The notes under the pieces are model-generated. The model made no database searches and was not told where the DNA came from. It saw only the letters and a list, made by a program, of their open reading frames with translations. A stretch of 64,000 nucleotides of DNA from Actinacidiphila rubida (lineage in GTDB: Bacteria; Actinomycetota; Actinomycetes; Streptomycetales; Streptomycetaceae): NCBI RefSeq assembly GCF_900110255.1, contig NZ_FODD01000009.1, positions 62,001 through 126,000 on the forward strand, read 5' to 3'. Position 1 is the stretch's first letter. Each line of letters begins with the position of its first letter. A program made the position numbers and the translations under genes. Positions 1-8,700 of the stretch are shown piece by piece.

Positions 1-191
1 CCTACACCGTCCGTGCCAGGGAGACGCCGACCGTCTCCACCCCGGTGTCCTGGCGCGAGGTGGCGGCCGCCGAGCGGCCCGAGCACCTCGGGTTCACCAT
101 CGCCGACGTGCCCGGGCGGATCGCCGTGGACGGCGACCTGATGGCGGGACTGCTCGATCCCGGCAGTGCCGGAGCGCTGCCGGGATCGTGA
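1..191 (+). CDS. ligD: C-terminal end of a LigD-type DNA polymerase/primase domain protein (partial)
   Basis: The reading frame is open from the first bases and stops at TGA 189-191, giving the last 63 codons of a protein that begins outside the window. The segment RARETPTVSTPVSWREV followed by a hydrophobic turn and DGDLMAGLLD matches the conserved end of the LigD polymerase domain (Arg-rich, P-x-VSTPV-x-W-x-EV, then GDL-F-x-LL). That family belongs to bacterial non-homologous end joining and adds nucleotides at Ku-held breaks. Only the tail is visible, so it cannot be told whether the gene is a stand-alone polymerase domain or a full ligase. There is no ligase domain after the polymerase segment, which favours a stand-alone domain, as is common in actinomycetes. 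Confidence 0.7.
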   Translation, partial: YTVRARETPTVSTPVSWREVAAAERPEHLGFTIADVPGRIAVDGDLMAGLLDPGSAGALPGS

Positions 192-239
192 GGGCGGCGT
201 GGGTGCCGGGCGGCGTGGGCGCCGGACGGGACGCGGCGG

Positions 240-731
240 TCAGCTCTGCGCGCCGGCCAGGTGCTCGGCCAGCTCCTGCTCGTCCTCGTCGTTGAGCGAG
301 GTCTTCAGCAGGGTGCCGCCGTAGGGGTGCATCGCCGCGGCGAACTTGTCCTCGGTGATCTTCGAGGCCATGATCACCACGGCCGTCGAGCCGGGCTTCA
401 GCAGTTCCTGGACCTGGTTGCGGAACTGCTCGTCGATGCCGGACTTGCCCAGCTTGCCGAGCAGGCCGCCCATGGCGGCGCCGGCGAGCAGGCCGAGGCC
501 CGGGACCAGGAAGAGCAGCCCGAAGACCGTCCCCCACAGCGCGCCGGACGCCGCCGAGACGCCGACGATCTTGCTCGGGGTGTCCACGTGGGTCTTGCCT
601 TCGGCGTCGACCGACACGATGGCCAGCCCGTTGAGGTTGACCACGTAGTCCTTCTGCAGTGCCTGGACCTTGGCGTACGCGTCGTCGGCGACCTTGGGGT
701 CGTCGTAACCGATGACGATGAGTTCGGACAT
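240..731 (-). CDS. DUF1269-family glycine-zipper membrane protein
   Basis: This 163-residue protein starts MSELIVIGYDD. The ATG at 731 is chosen because a GAGGAGG ribosome site lies about 8 bases upstream; an in-frame extension of 14 residues lacks one. An N-terminal alpha/beta region is followed near residues 60-95 by a hydrophobic glycine-rich hairpin (LFLVPGLGLLAGAAMGGLLG) and then a second soluble domain with VVIMASKITEDKF. This layout is typical of DUF1269 proteins, whose biochemical role is unknown and which are often stress-associated membrane proteins. It appears monocistronic and converges on the ligD tail. Confidence 0.75.
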   Translation of the reverse strand: MSELIVIGYDDPKVADDAYAKVQALQKDYVVNLNGLAIVSVDAEGKTHVDTPSKIVGVSAASGALWGTVFGLLFLVPGLGLLAGAAMGGLLGKLGKSGIDEQFRNQVQELLKPGSTAVVIMASKITEDKFAAAMHPYGGTLLKTSLNDEDEQELAEHLAGAQS

Positions 732-821
732 GGGAGGGTGCCTCCTCGGTGAGGTCGGCTCGGAGAGCGACACCTGAACCTTATGTCCGATTTGTCGGGC
801 CGGTCTACTCTGCCCGAGCGC

Positions 822-1250
822 TCACCCGGCCTCCGTCAGGGTCTCGCCGGTCGGGGGCGCCGGCTCCGCGTCCAGCAGCTCCATCTCCGCGTCGGTGAAC
901 AGCCGCGACCGCAGCAGGAAGCGCACCCCCTCGGGTGCCTCCAGCGAGAAGCCGCTGCCGCGCCCGGGCACCACGTCGACGGTCAGGAACGTGTGGCGCC
1001 AGTACGTGTACTGGCTCGCGCTCATCCAGAACGGCGTGTCCCCGGCGACCCGGCCGAGCAGCACGTCCGCCGCGCCGACCAGGAACTCGCCGCGCGGGTA
1101 GCACATCGGGGAGCTGCCGTCGCAGCAGCCGCCCGACTGGTGGAACATCAGCGGGCCGTGCCGGCCCGCCAGCCGGGTCAGCACGTCCTCCGCCGCGGGG
1201 GACAGCACGACGCGGCGCAGCGGCGAGGCCGCTCCGTCGGCGGCCGCCAT
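822..1250 (-). CDS. DUF779 family protein
   Basis: The 142-residue protein begins MAAADGAASPLRRVVLSP. It contains the motif HQSGGCCDGSSPMCYPRGEF, a cysteine-rich signature of DUF779, and later PFWMSASQYTYWRHTF. DUF779 genes usually sit beside an aldehyde dehydrogenase gene and are thought to assist it. Here no dehydrogenase gene is adjacent. Instead the ATG overlaps the stop of a 38-codon reading frame (TGATG), which suggests translational coupling to a short upstream peptide. The Cys pair plus third Cys could bind metal; that is inference only. Confidence 0.7.
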   Translation of the reverse strand: MAAADGAASPLRRVVLSPAAEDVLTRLAGRHGPLMFHQSGGCCDGSSPMCYPRGEFLVGAADVLLGRVAGDTPFWMSASQYTYWRHTFLTVDVVPGRGSGFSLEAPEGVRFLLRSRLFTDAEMELLDAEPAPPTGETLTEAG

Positions 1251-1366
1251 CAGAAGCCCCCCGGCGCACAGGCGGCCTGTGGCCGTCCTGGCGGCACCGC
1301 CGCCGCGGGAACCGCCCGGATCATCGTCGTGGCCGGCTTCTGGGCCGGGGCGTTGCTCGAGGACAC
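1250..1366 (-). CDS. Possible small ORF translationally coupled to the DUF779 gene
   Basis: A 38-codon frame starts at GTG 1366 five bases after a perfect AGGAGG site and ends in a TGA that overlaps the DUF779 ATG as TGATG. The peptide begins VSSSNAPAQKPATTMIRAV and ends with QAACAPGGF; it has no recognisable domain. The strong ribosome site and the stop/start overlap are the only support. It may be a coupling leader peptide, or the remnant of an upstream gene such as the missing aldehyde dehydrogenase. Confidence 0.3.
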   Translation of the reverse strand: MSSSNAPAQKPATTMIRAVPAAAVPPGRPQAACAPGGF

Positions 1367-1628
1367 CGTCGCCTCCTGTGCTGCTCGCCTGGCTGATGTC
1401 GACGAGGGGTGCGCCCGGTCGGGTCTCCCGCGTGCCTGGACCGGCGGACGCCTGCGATCCCTCCTGCCGCCGGCCACGACGCACGGAGCACCCCTGCGTC
1501 GGCGGGGTGGACGTCCCCGGATCGTAGGCCGAAGTCGTCGCCCACGGAACACCCCTCGCGCCGGTCCGCGCCCGGCGCACCCACCGCCGACCCCGCCGGC
1601 CGCACCGCACCCGGGCCCGCTCAGGCGG

Positions 1629-1884
1629 TCACGCCGCCGGGAAGAGTTCGTCGAGCCGGGCGGAGATGTCGGACGTCCACCCGAACCGCACGGCCTCGTG
1701 GACGCCTTGCCACTGTGGCTCCTTGCTGACACCGATGATCGGGGCGGCGACCAGCGGGTGGTTGACCAGCCAGGCCCGTGCCAGGCCGGCCGGTGTGACG
1801 TCGTGGGCGGCCGCGAGCCGGTCGAACTCCTCCGCCCGCCCCATCAGTTCGGGGTCGCCCAGGAACTCGCCGACTGCGCCGCGA
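1629..1884 (-). pseudogene. C-terminal fragment of an aldo/keto reductase
   Basis: The minus-strand frame ending at 1629 reads EFDRLAAAHDVTPAGLARAWLVNHP, then APIIGVSKEPQWQ and ends SARLDELFPAA. This is the usual C-terminal helix-loop pattern of aldo/keto reductases (A-x-x-x-G-V-T-P-A-x-L-A-x-A-W, then the P-I-x-G segment). Only about 80-85 residues remain, and the catalytic barrel is missing, so it is a truncated remnant. The sequence upstream changes abruptly near 1885, in the plus-strand block that leads into the repeat NTPase gene. It is not expected to be functional. Confidence 0.5.
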
Positions 1885-2113
1885 GTTCGCCGCCGCCGTC
1901 CGCACCGGCGTGCCCACCTCGCTCGACGCGGCCCGCGGCCTCCACCTCCACCACCTCATCGCCCCGCGGAGTCCCTGGCCGTGTGAGCCGGGGACCCGCC
2001 GCGGCACCGCCCCCGCGACAGCGCGGCGAGACGCTGCCGTACGCGCCTCAAGGGGGCCGCGGATCGACGCTGTTCACGCCTCATGGCCGGCCGGTCGCGG
2101 TGATGATGGTGCG

Positions 2114-5100
2114 GTGAGTGGCGACACGGGGAGCGACGGCGTCCGACGCCCGCGGAAACTGACGCGTGCGGTCGTCGGGCCGGGCCCGTTGCGGGAGCTG
2201 AAGGACCTGCTCTACGAGGTCTACACGGCCGCCGACGCGCCGAGCCTGGACCTGATCGCCGCGGCCATCCGTGCGGACGACACCTTGACCGGGGCGCCCA
2301 GCCGGGACACGATCCGCCGGTGCATCAGCGACCCGAGCCTGCCGGCCCATCAGGGCGACGCGGTGGCGGTCGCCGTCGTCCTCTGCCGCCAGGCGCGTTG
2401 GGGCGCCGGCGCCGCAGGCGACGTGGCCTCCCGAACCGCCGGCCTGTGGCTCCGGGCCCGCCTCGTCAACCCGCCTGGCAAGCCGTTGAGCACGGTGAGC
2501 GATCCGTTCGCCCTGGAGGTGCACCCGGCGGTCAGCGCCGACCGGATCCACGCGGCCCGGGCCCTGCCGGTGTTGCCGGTGTACGTCGAGCGGGACCACG
2601 ACGCCCGGCTGCGCGCCGTCGCCGAGGAGGCCGTGCGCGGCGCGAGCCGGATGGTGGTGCTGACGGGCGGATCGTCCACGGGCAAGACCCGCGCCTGCTG
2701 GGAAGTGCTGCGTCATCTCCCCGACGGCTGGCGGCTGTGGCACCCGTTCGACCCCACCCGCCCCGAGGCGGCCCTCGCGGCCGTCGAACACCTCGTCCCG
2801 CGCACCGTGGTGTGGCTGAACGAAGCCCAGCACTACCTGCTGACCGCCTCCGACCTCGGTGAGCGCCTGGCGGCCAAGCTCCGCACCCTGCTGGACGATC
2901 GGGGCCGGACTCCGGTCCTGATCCTCGGCACGATGTGGCCCGAATACTGGAACACCCTCACCTCCCCGCCCCGCCCCGGAGCGCCGGGAGATCCCCACGC
3001 ACAGGCGCGGGCCCTCCTCGTCGGCCACGACCTGCCCGTCCCCCCGGCCTTCTCCGAGGCCGACCTGCGCGCCCTGGCCGAACGCGCGGGCGGCGATCCG
3101 CGCCTGGCGCACGCGGCCGGCCATGCCGAACAGGGCGCCGTCACCCAGTACCTGGCCGGTGCCCCCGCACTGCTGGACCGGTACCGCACCGCGCTCCCCG
3201 GAGCGCGGGCGCTGATCGAGGCCGCCATGGACGCGCGACGCCTCGGCCATGGCCCGGCCCTGCCGCTGTCCCTTCTCGAAGCGGCCTCCGCGGGCTACCT
3301 CAGTGACACCGAGTGGGACCTGCTCGACGAGGACTGGCTGGAGCAGGCCCTGGCCTCCACCGCACAGGCGCTCCGGGGCGCCCGAGGTCCCCTCACCCGG
3401 ATCCGGCCCCGTCCGGGACAGGCCGCTCTCGACCAGCCCCATTACCGCCTCGCCGACTATCTCGAGCAGTACGGCCGCGCCCGCCGGCGCACCGCTCGCA
3501 CTCCGGCGGCCCTGTGGAACGCCCTCATCGACCACGCCGCCGCGTCCGACCGCCAGGCGCTCGCCGACGCCGCGGCGGAGCGCGGACTGCTGCGCCTCGC
3601 CCTCGAGCTGTACGCCAGGGCCGCCGAGGCCGGCGAGGCCGGCGCCCTCGGGCAGGCCGCCTTCCGGCTGGCGAAGGCCGGCCGGCTGGACGAGGCACTG
3701 GGCTGGTACGAACGGGCCGCCGGCGCCGGCGACACCGCCGCCCTGCGCGTCGCGGCCCGCCGTCTCGCGGAAGAGGACCGGCTGGACGAGGCGCTGGGCT
3801 GGTTCGCGCGGGCCGCCGGCGGCGGCGACCCGGAGGCGCTGGGGCAGGGGGCCGCCTGGCTGGCGAAGGCCGGCCGGTCGGACGAGGCGCTGACCTGGTA
3901 CCAGCGGGCCGTGGACGCCGGCGACCTGGGCGTCCTGTGCGACGTGGCCGTACTGGTGGCGTCGGCAGGCCGGCTGGACGAGGCGCTCGACTGGTACGCG
4001 CGGGCCGCGGACGTCGGCGACACCGCCGCGTTGGAGGAAGCGGTCTACTGGCTCCGGCACGTCGGCCGGTCCGAGGAGGTGCCGCTCTGGTGGCAGCGTG
4101 CGGCGGAGGCGGGACACGTCGTCGCCCTGCCGCAGGCGGCCGCGGAGTTGGCGAAGGCCGGCCGGGTCGACGAGGCGCTGACCTGGTACCAGCGGGCGGC
4201 CGACGCGGGAAGCGCCACCGCCCTGTTGCGGGCGGCCGCTGAGTTGGCGAAGGCCGGTCGGGTCGACGATGCGCTGACCTGGTATCAGCGTGCGGCCGAC
4301 ACCGGTGACACCCTTCCCCTGCGCCGGGCGGCCGCGGAGCTGGCGGAGGCCGGCCGCGTCGACGAGGCGCTGACCTGGTGGCAGCGTGCGGCCGACGCCG
4401 GAGCGACGAGCGCCTCCTATCAGGCGGCCGCGGGGCTGGTGACGGCCGGCCGGTGGGAGGAGGCGCTCGACTGGTACGAACGCGCCGCCGGTACCGACAG
4501 CCCCTACATCCGGGGGAAGGTGATCGAGGCGTTGGCGGTGTCCGGGAGGTGCGCGGTGGTCACCGCCTGGTGGCGGCGCGTCGGGAATCCCGCCGACACC
4601 CCCGTCCTCCGCGGCGCCGCCCGAGAGCTCGCCGATGCAGGCCGCTGGGACGAGGCGCTGGCCTGGTGGCGGTGCGCCGCGGACGCAGGCGACACCGGTG
4701 CCCTGTGTCAGGCGGGCCACCGGCTGGCGGACGCGGGCCGGGTCGACGAGGCGCTGGACTGGTGGCGGCGCGCGGGTGACGCCGGCGACACCCACGCCCT
4801 GGAGGAGGCAGCCGACCGGCTCGCGAGGGCGGGCCGGCTGGACGAGGCGCTGACCTGGTACCGGCGCGCCGCCGACGCCGGACACGTCGGCGCGCTGGGG
4901 CCGGCGGCCTCCCGGCTGGCGAGCGCCGGCCGGTGGGAGGAGGCGCTGGCCTGGTGGGGGCGTGGCGGTGAACGGGGCGATGCGCGTGCCCTGTGGTGCG
5001 CGGGCAGCCGGCTCGCGGAGGCCGGGCGCCTGGACGAGGCGCTCGCCTGGTTCGAGCGGGCGGCCGGCGCCGGCGACACCGAGGCCCCGCGCACGGCTGC

Positions 5101-5566
5101 CCTCCACCTGGTGCGAGCCGAGCGCTGGGAGGAGGCGCTGGGATGGTGGCGGCGGGCCGCCGACGCCGGCGACATCCAGACCCTGCACTCGGCTCCCGTG
5201 TGCCTGGCGCGGTCCGGCCGGTGGGAGGAGGCGCTGGTCTGGTGGCAACGTGCCGCCGACGCCGGTGTCGGCTCCGCCCTGCGGTCGGCGGCCGAGCAAC
5301 TCGCCTCGGCCGGCCGGCTGGAGGAGGCGCTCGGCTGGTTCGAGCGGGCGGCGGACTCCGGTGACCGCGACGCCCTCCGGTACGCGGCCGTGCGGCTGGC
5401 CGGCACCGGGCGCCTGGACGAGGCGCTGACCTGGTTCGAGCGCGCCGCCGACGCCGGCGACACCGATGCCCTGCGGGTCGCCGCCAGGCACTTGGAACGC
5501 GCCGGGCGCACGGGGGAGGCCGACCACCTCCGGCGCTACGGACGGGAACCCCGGGGAGTCGTGTGA
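2114..5566 (+). CDS. Large P-loop NTPase with about 20 TPR/Sel1-like repeats
   Basis: The protein has 1150 residues from GTG 2114. Upstream in-frame sequence continues to 1910 but lacks coding character and a ribosome site; no strong site precedes GTG either. Residues 1-95 form a helical region with SRDTIRRCISDPSLP, like the helix-turn-helix-like N-termini of Streptomyces STAND proteins. A P-loop GGSSTGKT lies at 185-192 and a Walker-B-like strand TVVWLNEAQHY at about 231-241, followed by a winged-helix-like segment. From about residue 495 there are some 20 units of near 32 residues with consensus AGRLDEALTWYQRAADAGD, resembling TPR/Sel1 repeats. The design suggests a STAND-like switch with a repeat sensor. 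The Walker B lacks the usual DD pair. Function is unknown; regulation or antiphage sensing are guesses. Confidence 0.7.
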   Translation: MSGDTGSDGVRRPRKLTRAVVGPGPLRELKDLLYEVYTAADAPSLDLIAAAIRADDTLTGAPSRDTIRRCISDPSLPAHQGDAVAVAVVLCRQARWGAGAAGDVASRTAGLWLRARLVNPPGKPLSTVSDPFALEVHPAVSADRIHAARALPVLPVYVERDHDARLRAVAEEAVRGASRMVVLTGGSSTGKTRACWEVLRHLPDGWRLWHPFDPTRPEAALAAVEHLVPRTVVWLNEAQHYLLTASDLGERLAAKLRTLLDDRGRTPVLILGTMWPEYWNTLTSPPRPGAPGDPHAQARALLVGHDLPVPPAFSEADLRALAERAGGDPRLAHAAGHAEQGAVTQYLAGAPALLDRYRTALPGARALIEAAMDARRLGHGPALPLSLLEAASAGYLSDTEWDLLDEDWLEQALASTAQALRGARGPLTRIRPRPGQAALDQPHYRLADYLEQYGRARRRTARTPAALWNALIDHAAASDRQALADAAAERGLLRLALELYARAAEAGEAGALGQAAFRLAKAGRLDEALGWYERAAGAGDTAALRVAARRLAEEDRLDEALGWFARAAGGGDPEALGQGAAWLAKAGRSDEALTWYQRAVDAGDLGVLCDVAVLVASAGRLDEALDWYARAADVGDTAALEEAVYWLRHVGRSEEVPLWWQRAAEAGHVVALPQAAAELAKAGRVDEALTWYQRAADAGSATALLRAAAELAKAGRVDDALTWYQRAADTGDTLPLRRAAAELAEAGRVDEALTWWQRAADAGATSASYQAAAGLVTAGRWEEALDWYERAAGTDSPYIRGKVIEALAVSGRCAVVTAWWRRVGNPADTPVLRGAARELADAGRWDEALAWWRCAADAGDTGALCQAGHRLADAGRVDEALDWWRRAGDAGDTHALEEAADRLARAGRLDEALTWYRRAADAGHVGALGPAASRLASAGRWEEALAWWGRGGERGDARALWCAGSRLAEAGRLDEALAWFERAAGAGDTEAPRTAALHLVRAERWEEALGWWRRAADAGDIQTLHSAPVCLARSGRWEEALVWWQRAADAGVGSALRSAAEQLASAGRLEEALGWFERAADSGDRDALRYAAVRLAGTGRLDEALTWFERAADAGDTDALRVAARHLERAGRTGEADHLRRYGREPRGVV
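3590..5510 (+). repeat. Degenerate 96-bp tandem repeats coding for TPR/Sel1-like units
   Basis: The coding block GACGAGGCGCTGACCTGGTA and close variants recur every 96 bases, for example near 4167 and 4263, giving about 20 units. The conserved codons encode DEAL-x-WY-x-RAA-x-AGD. One unit near 4560 is degenerate (TAWWRRVGNP). The DNA similarity between neighbours indicates expansion by unequal recombination, so unit number may vary between strains. Confidence 0.8.
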
Positions 5567-5674
5567 CCGGCCCCGGCAGCGCGCCACGGCACGTGCGGAT
5601 CCCGGACGCCCCGCGGCACCCGGCGGCTGTTCCCGGCTCGGACGTCAGCCGCTCCAGGGCGGGCCGGCGTCCGA

Positions 5675-5712
5675 GGGGCCCGTCCGTGGCCACCTGACCA
5701 CGGACGGACCCC
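5675..5712. terminator. Bidirectional stem-loop between convergent genes
   Basis: CCGTCCGTGG at 5680-5689 pairs perfectly with CCACGGACGG at 5698-5707 across an 8-base loop, and the stem can extend with G/C pairs outside. It lies between the convergent repeat NTPase and S8 protease genes. No U-tract follows, as is usual for Streptomyces terminators. Confidence 0.7.
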
Positions 5713-5736
5713 CGCGGGCCGGGACGCGTCGCCGCC

Positions 5737-8700
5737 TCAGCGCAGGCCGAAGGCCCGGATCACGGTCTGGTCGACCGCGTTGCCCGCCGAGTCCTCGGCG
5801 GTCGCCCGCAGCGACACGTAGGACGCGGTGTGCGGGGCGTCGAGGCGGTACCTGCCGTCGCGGTCACCGACGGCCCGGTGCCAGGTGGCGCCGTCGTCGT
5901 AGGACACCTGCAGGGTGACCGCGCCGATCCTGCCCGCGCCGGCCGCGCCCGGCAGGTGCGCGGCGGTGACGGAGAGGGCGTCGTGCCGCCCGGCCCGCCC
6001 GGCGGAGTCGGTGCCGATCTCGTAGTCGAGCTGCACCAGCGGCAGCACCGCGGGGGAGCCGTCCGCCGTCGCCTGCGAGGTGAAGTCCCACTCGGTGCGC
6101 GTGCGGGAGGAGTACGGCGTGAAGTCCACGGCGCGCTGACCGGTGACGACCAGCCGGTAGGGCAGCTTCCCGGCGCCGGGCGCGGTGCCCGAGACGTTGG
6201 TGAAGTTCCCGGTGCCCAGCTGCGTCGTGCCCTGGTAGAGGGTCTGCTGCTGGCCGGCGGCACCGTCGATCTGGCTCATGCCGACGTGGTTCCGGCTGCC
6301 CCAGGCGGGGGCGTCGATGTACAGGCGGTCGCCGGTGCGCGTGGGCAGGCTGTAGTCGTCGTTGAGGTACGGCCGTTCGATCGGCTTGAACCACTCCTCG
6401 GACTGCGTGCTGCCCGGCCGGTAGGACGTCTTCGCCCCGGCCTCGAAGACCAGGCCGTCCGCGTACGCGCTCTGGCTCCAGCTGGTGTCACCGCCCGTGG
6501 AGACCCAGTCGGTGCGCTTGCCCCGCACCGGCTCCGGCATCATCTCGCCGATGGCCCAGTTGTTGTAGGCCGGCCAGTCGAAGCGGAACTCGCCGCCGGT
6601 GCTCCCCGGGGCCGGGCTGGCGAAGGTCTCGTCGACCCGGGCGAGGTTCCGGGCGGTGCCCTGGACGACCAGGCCGTTCGGGATCTCGTTGTGCCAGGTC
6701 CGGTCCAGGTCGTAGACGTACGGGCTGACGGGCTCGGAGTCGACGGTGACCGCGGCGCCGCGAACCTGGGCCTGCCCGACGAGCTTCTCGCCCTCGTCGG
6801 TGCTGAGCAGGGCCACGTCGAGCGGGACGGCCGGCGCCCCGAACGGCAGGTTGTAGCGGCGGAAGCCGCGGCCGTCGGTGTTGTTCACCACGAGCATGAG
6901 CCGGGCGCCCGCCGCGATCGCGGCGGCCGCCTGGTCGATGTCGCTGACGTCGTCGTTGCGCCGGACCACCACGGCCTTGCCGCGCACGTCGAGTTTCGCG
7001 TAGTCCGCGCTCGCGCCCTCGCCGGCGAAGACCAGCGGGAGCGTGCGCCGGCCGGTGGGCAGCGGCGTGACGCCGTCCTGGCGCAGGACGTCGGTGAAGT
7101 CGGTCGTGCGGGTGGAGACGGACAGCGCGGGCTGCTCCTTGCGCCAGCGGGCGGCCAGGTAGAAGTCGCCGTGGGTGACCTTGTGGGTGGTCGGCTGCGC
7201 CCAGAGGCTGTCGTAGTTCGTCTGGGTCTCCATGTAGTCCCGCCAGTTCTGGCCGCCCATCTGGCGGGTGTAGTCCAGCCGCTGGTAGGTCGTCTCGGTC
7301 CGCTGCGGGGCCGTCATGTCGACGCGGCTCACCTTGGACGCGTCCAAGGTGACGGTGGTGTCGCGGTCCAGGTAGACGTCGGGGTCGCCGAGCAGGGCCA
7401 TACCCCAGGAGTGGGGGCCGTGCACGCCCTGCACCGTCTTGAAGGACAGCACCGAGTACGTGTCCCTGGGCAGGAACATCTGCCCCGTCCCGGAGTCGTC
7501 GACGACCACGAACTGCGGGCTGTCGTCGCCCGACCTGAGCAGTTCGACGACGCCGGACATGGGCCGGCCCTGAGCGTCCTTGAACGTCATCGTGAGCTTG
7601 TGCTCGACATACCCGAGGGAGACGGCGGTGTGCGCCGCGACCTTCCCGGCCGCGTCCTTCGCCTCCACCTGGCCGGTGTACGTGCCGTCGGCGGTGACGC
7701 CGGAGCCGTCGATCGTCACGGTGACGCCGGCGGTACCGTGCGCGGGCACGACGACCCGGGGGGCGGAGAGCCGGAACATCCCGGCGGGAGCGTGGGTCGC
7801 CTCGACCGACAGCGCGAGAGTGATCGGCGCGTCCGTGAGGTTGGTGTAGGTGACCGGGCGCTGCACGCCGCCCGCGGGAGCGTCGGGAACCTGCGCGGCG
7901 TAGGCGGTCGCCGTGGCGATGACCCCGGCGTGCGAGGCCGCGGCGACGTCCACCCGGCCGCTGCCGGCCTGGAACGCGTCGTACTCCGGGGTCTGCAGGG
8001 AACTGCCGGCCAGCAGGTCCTTCAACTGGCTTCCCGTGAGGTCCGGGTGGGCGGCGGCCATCAGCGCGGCGGCGCCCGCCACATGGGGCGTGGCCATGGA
8101 GGTGCCGCTCATGGTCTGGTAGGCGCCCAGACCGTTGCCGTCGAACTGCGAGTTGGCCGCGAGGACGTCGACGCCGGGCGCGGTGATCTCCGGCTTCAGC
8201 GCGCCGTCCACGCGGGGGCCCTGGCTGGAGAAGTCGGCCACCGAGTCGGTGGAGTCGACCGCGCCCACGGTCAGCGCGTCGGTCGCCGCCCCCGGTGAGC
8301 TGATGGTGCCGGGCGCACCCGCGTTGCCGGCGGCGACCACGAACAACGCGCCGGTCTGGGTGCTGAGCTGGTCGACGGCCTGGCTGAGGGGGTCGGTTCC
8401 GTCGGACGCCTGGCCGTCGCCGAGGCTCATGTTGATGATCCTGGCGTGCCGGTCGACCGCCGCCCACTGCATGCCGGCCAGGACCCAGGACGTCTGCCCG
8501 GAGCCGTCGTTGCCGAGCACCTTGCCGATGTCGAGGCGGGCGCCGGGGGCGACGCCCTTCTCCGCGCCGCCCGAGGCCGCGCCGGTGCCGGCGATGGTGG
8601 AGGCGACATGGGTGCCGTGGCCGGCGTAGTCGTCGGTGTTCTCGTCCGGGACGAAGCTCTGCCGGCTGGCGATGCGGTCCGCCAGGTCGGGATGGCCCGC

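Noticed and set aside
1910..2113. N-terminal extension of the repeat NTPase to 1910
   Set aside because: The extra 68 residues look like part of a broken oxidoreductase and then basic low-complexity sequence, without a ribosome site.
3590..5510. Regular 96-bp array considered as CRISPR or satellite DNA
   Set aside because: The units are divergent, have no unique spacers and keep the reading frame, so they are coding TPR/Sel1-like repeats.
2081..5587. A 1168-codon minus-strand frame opposite the repeat NTPase
   Set aside because: It mirrors the 96-bp repeats and codes for low-complexity Pro/Arg/Gly sequence. The plus-strand frame has the P-loop and regular repeats.
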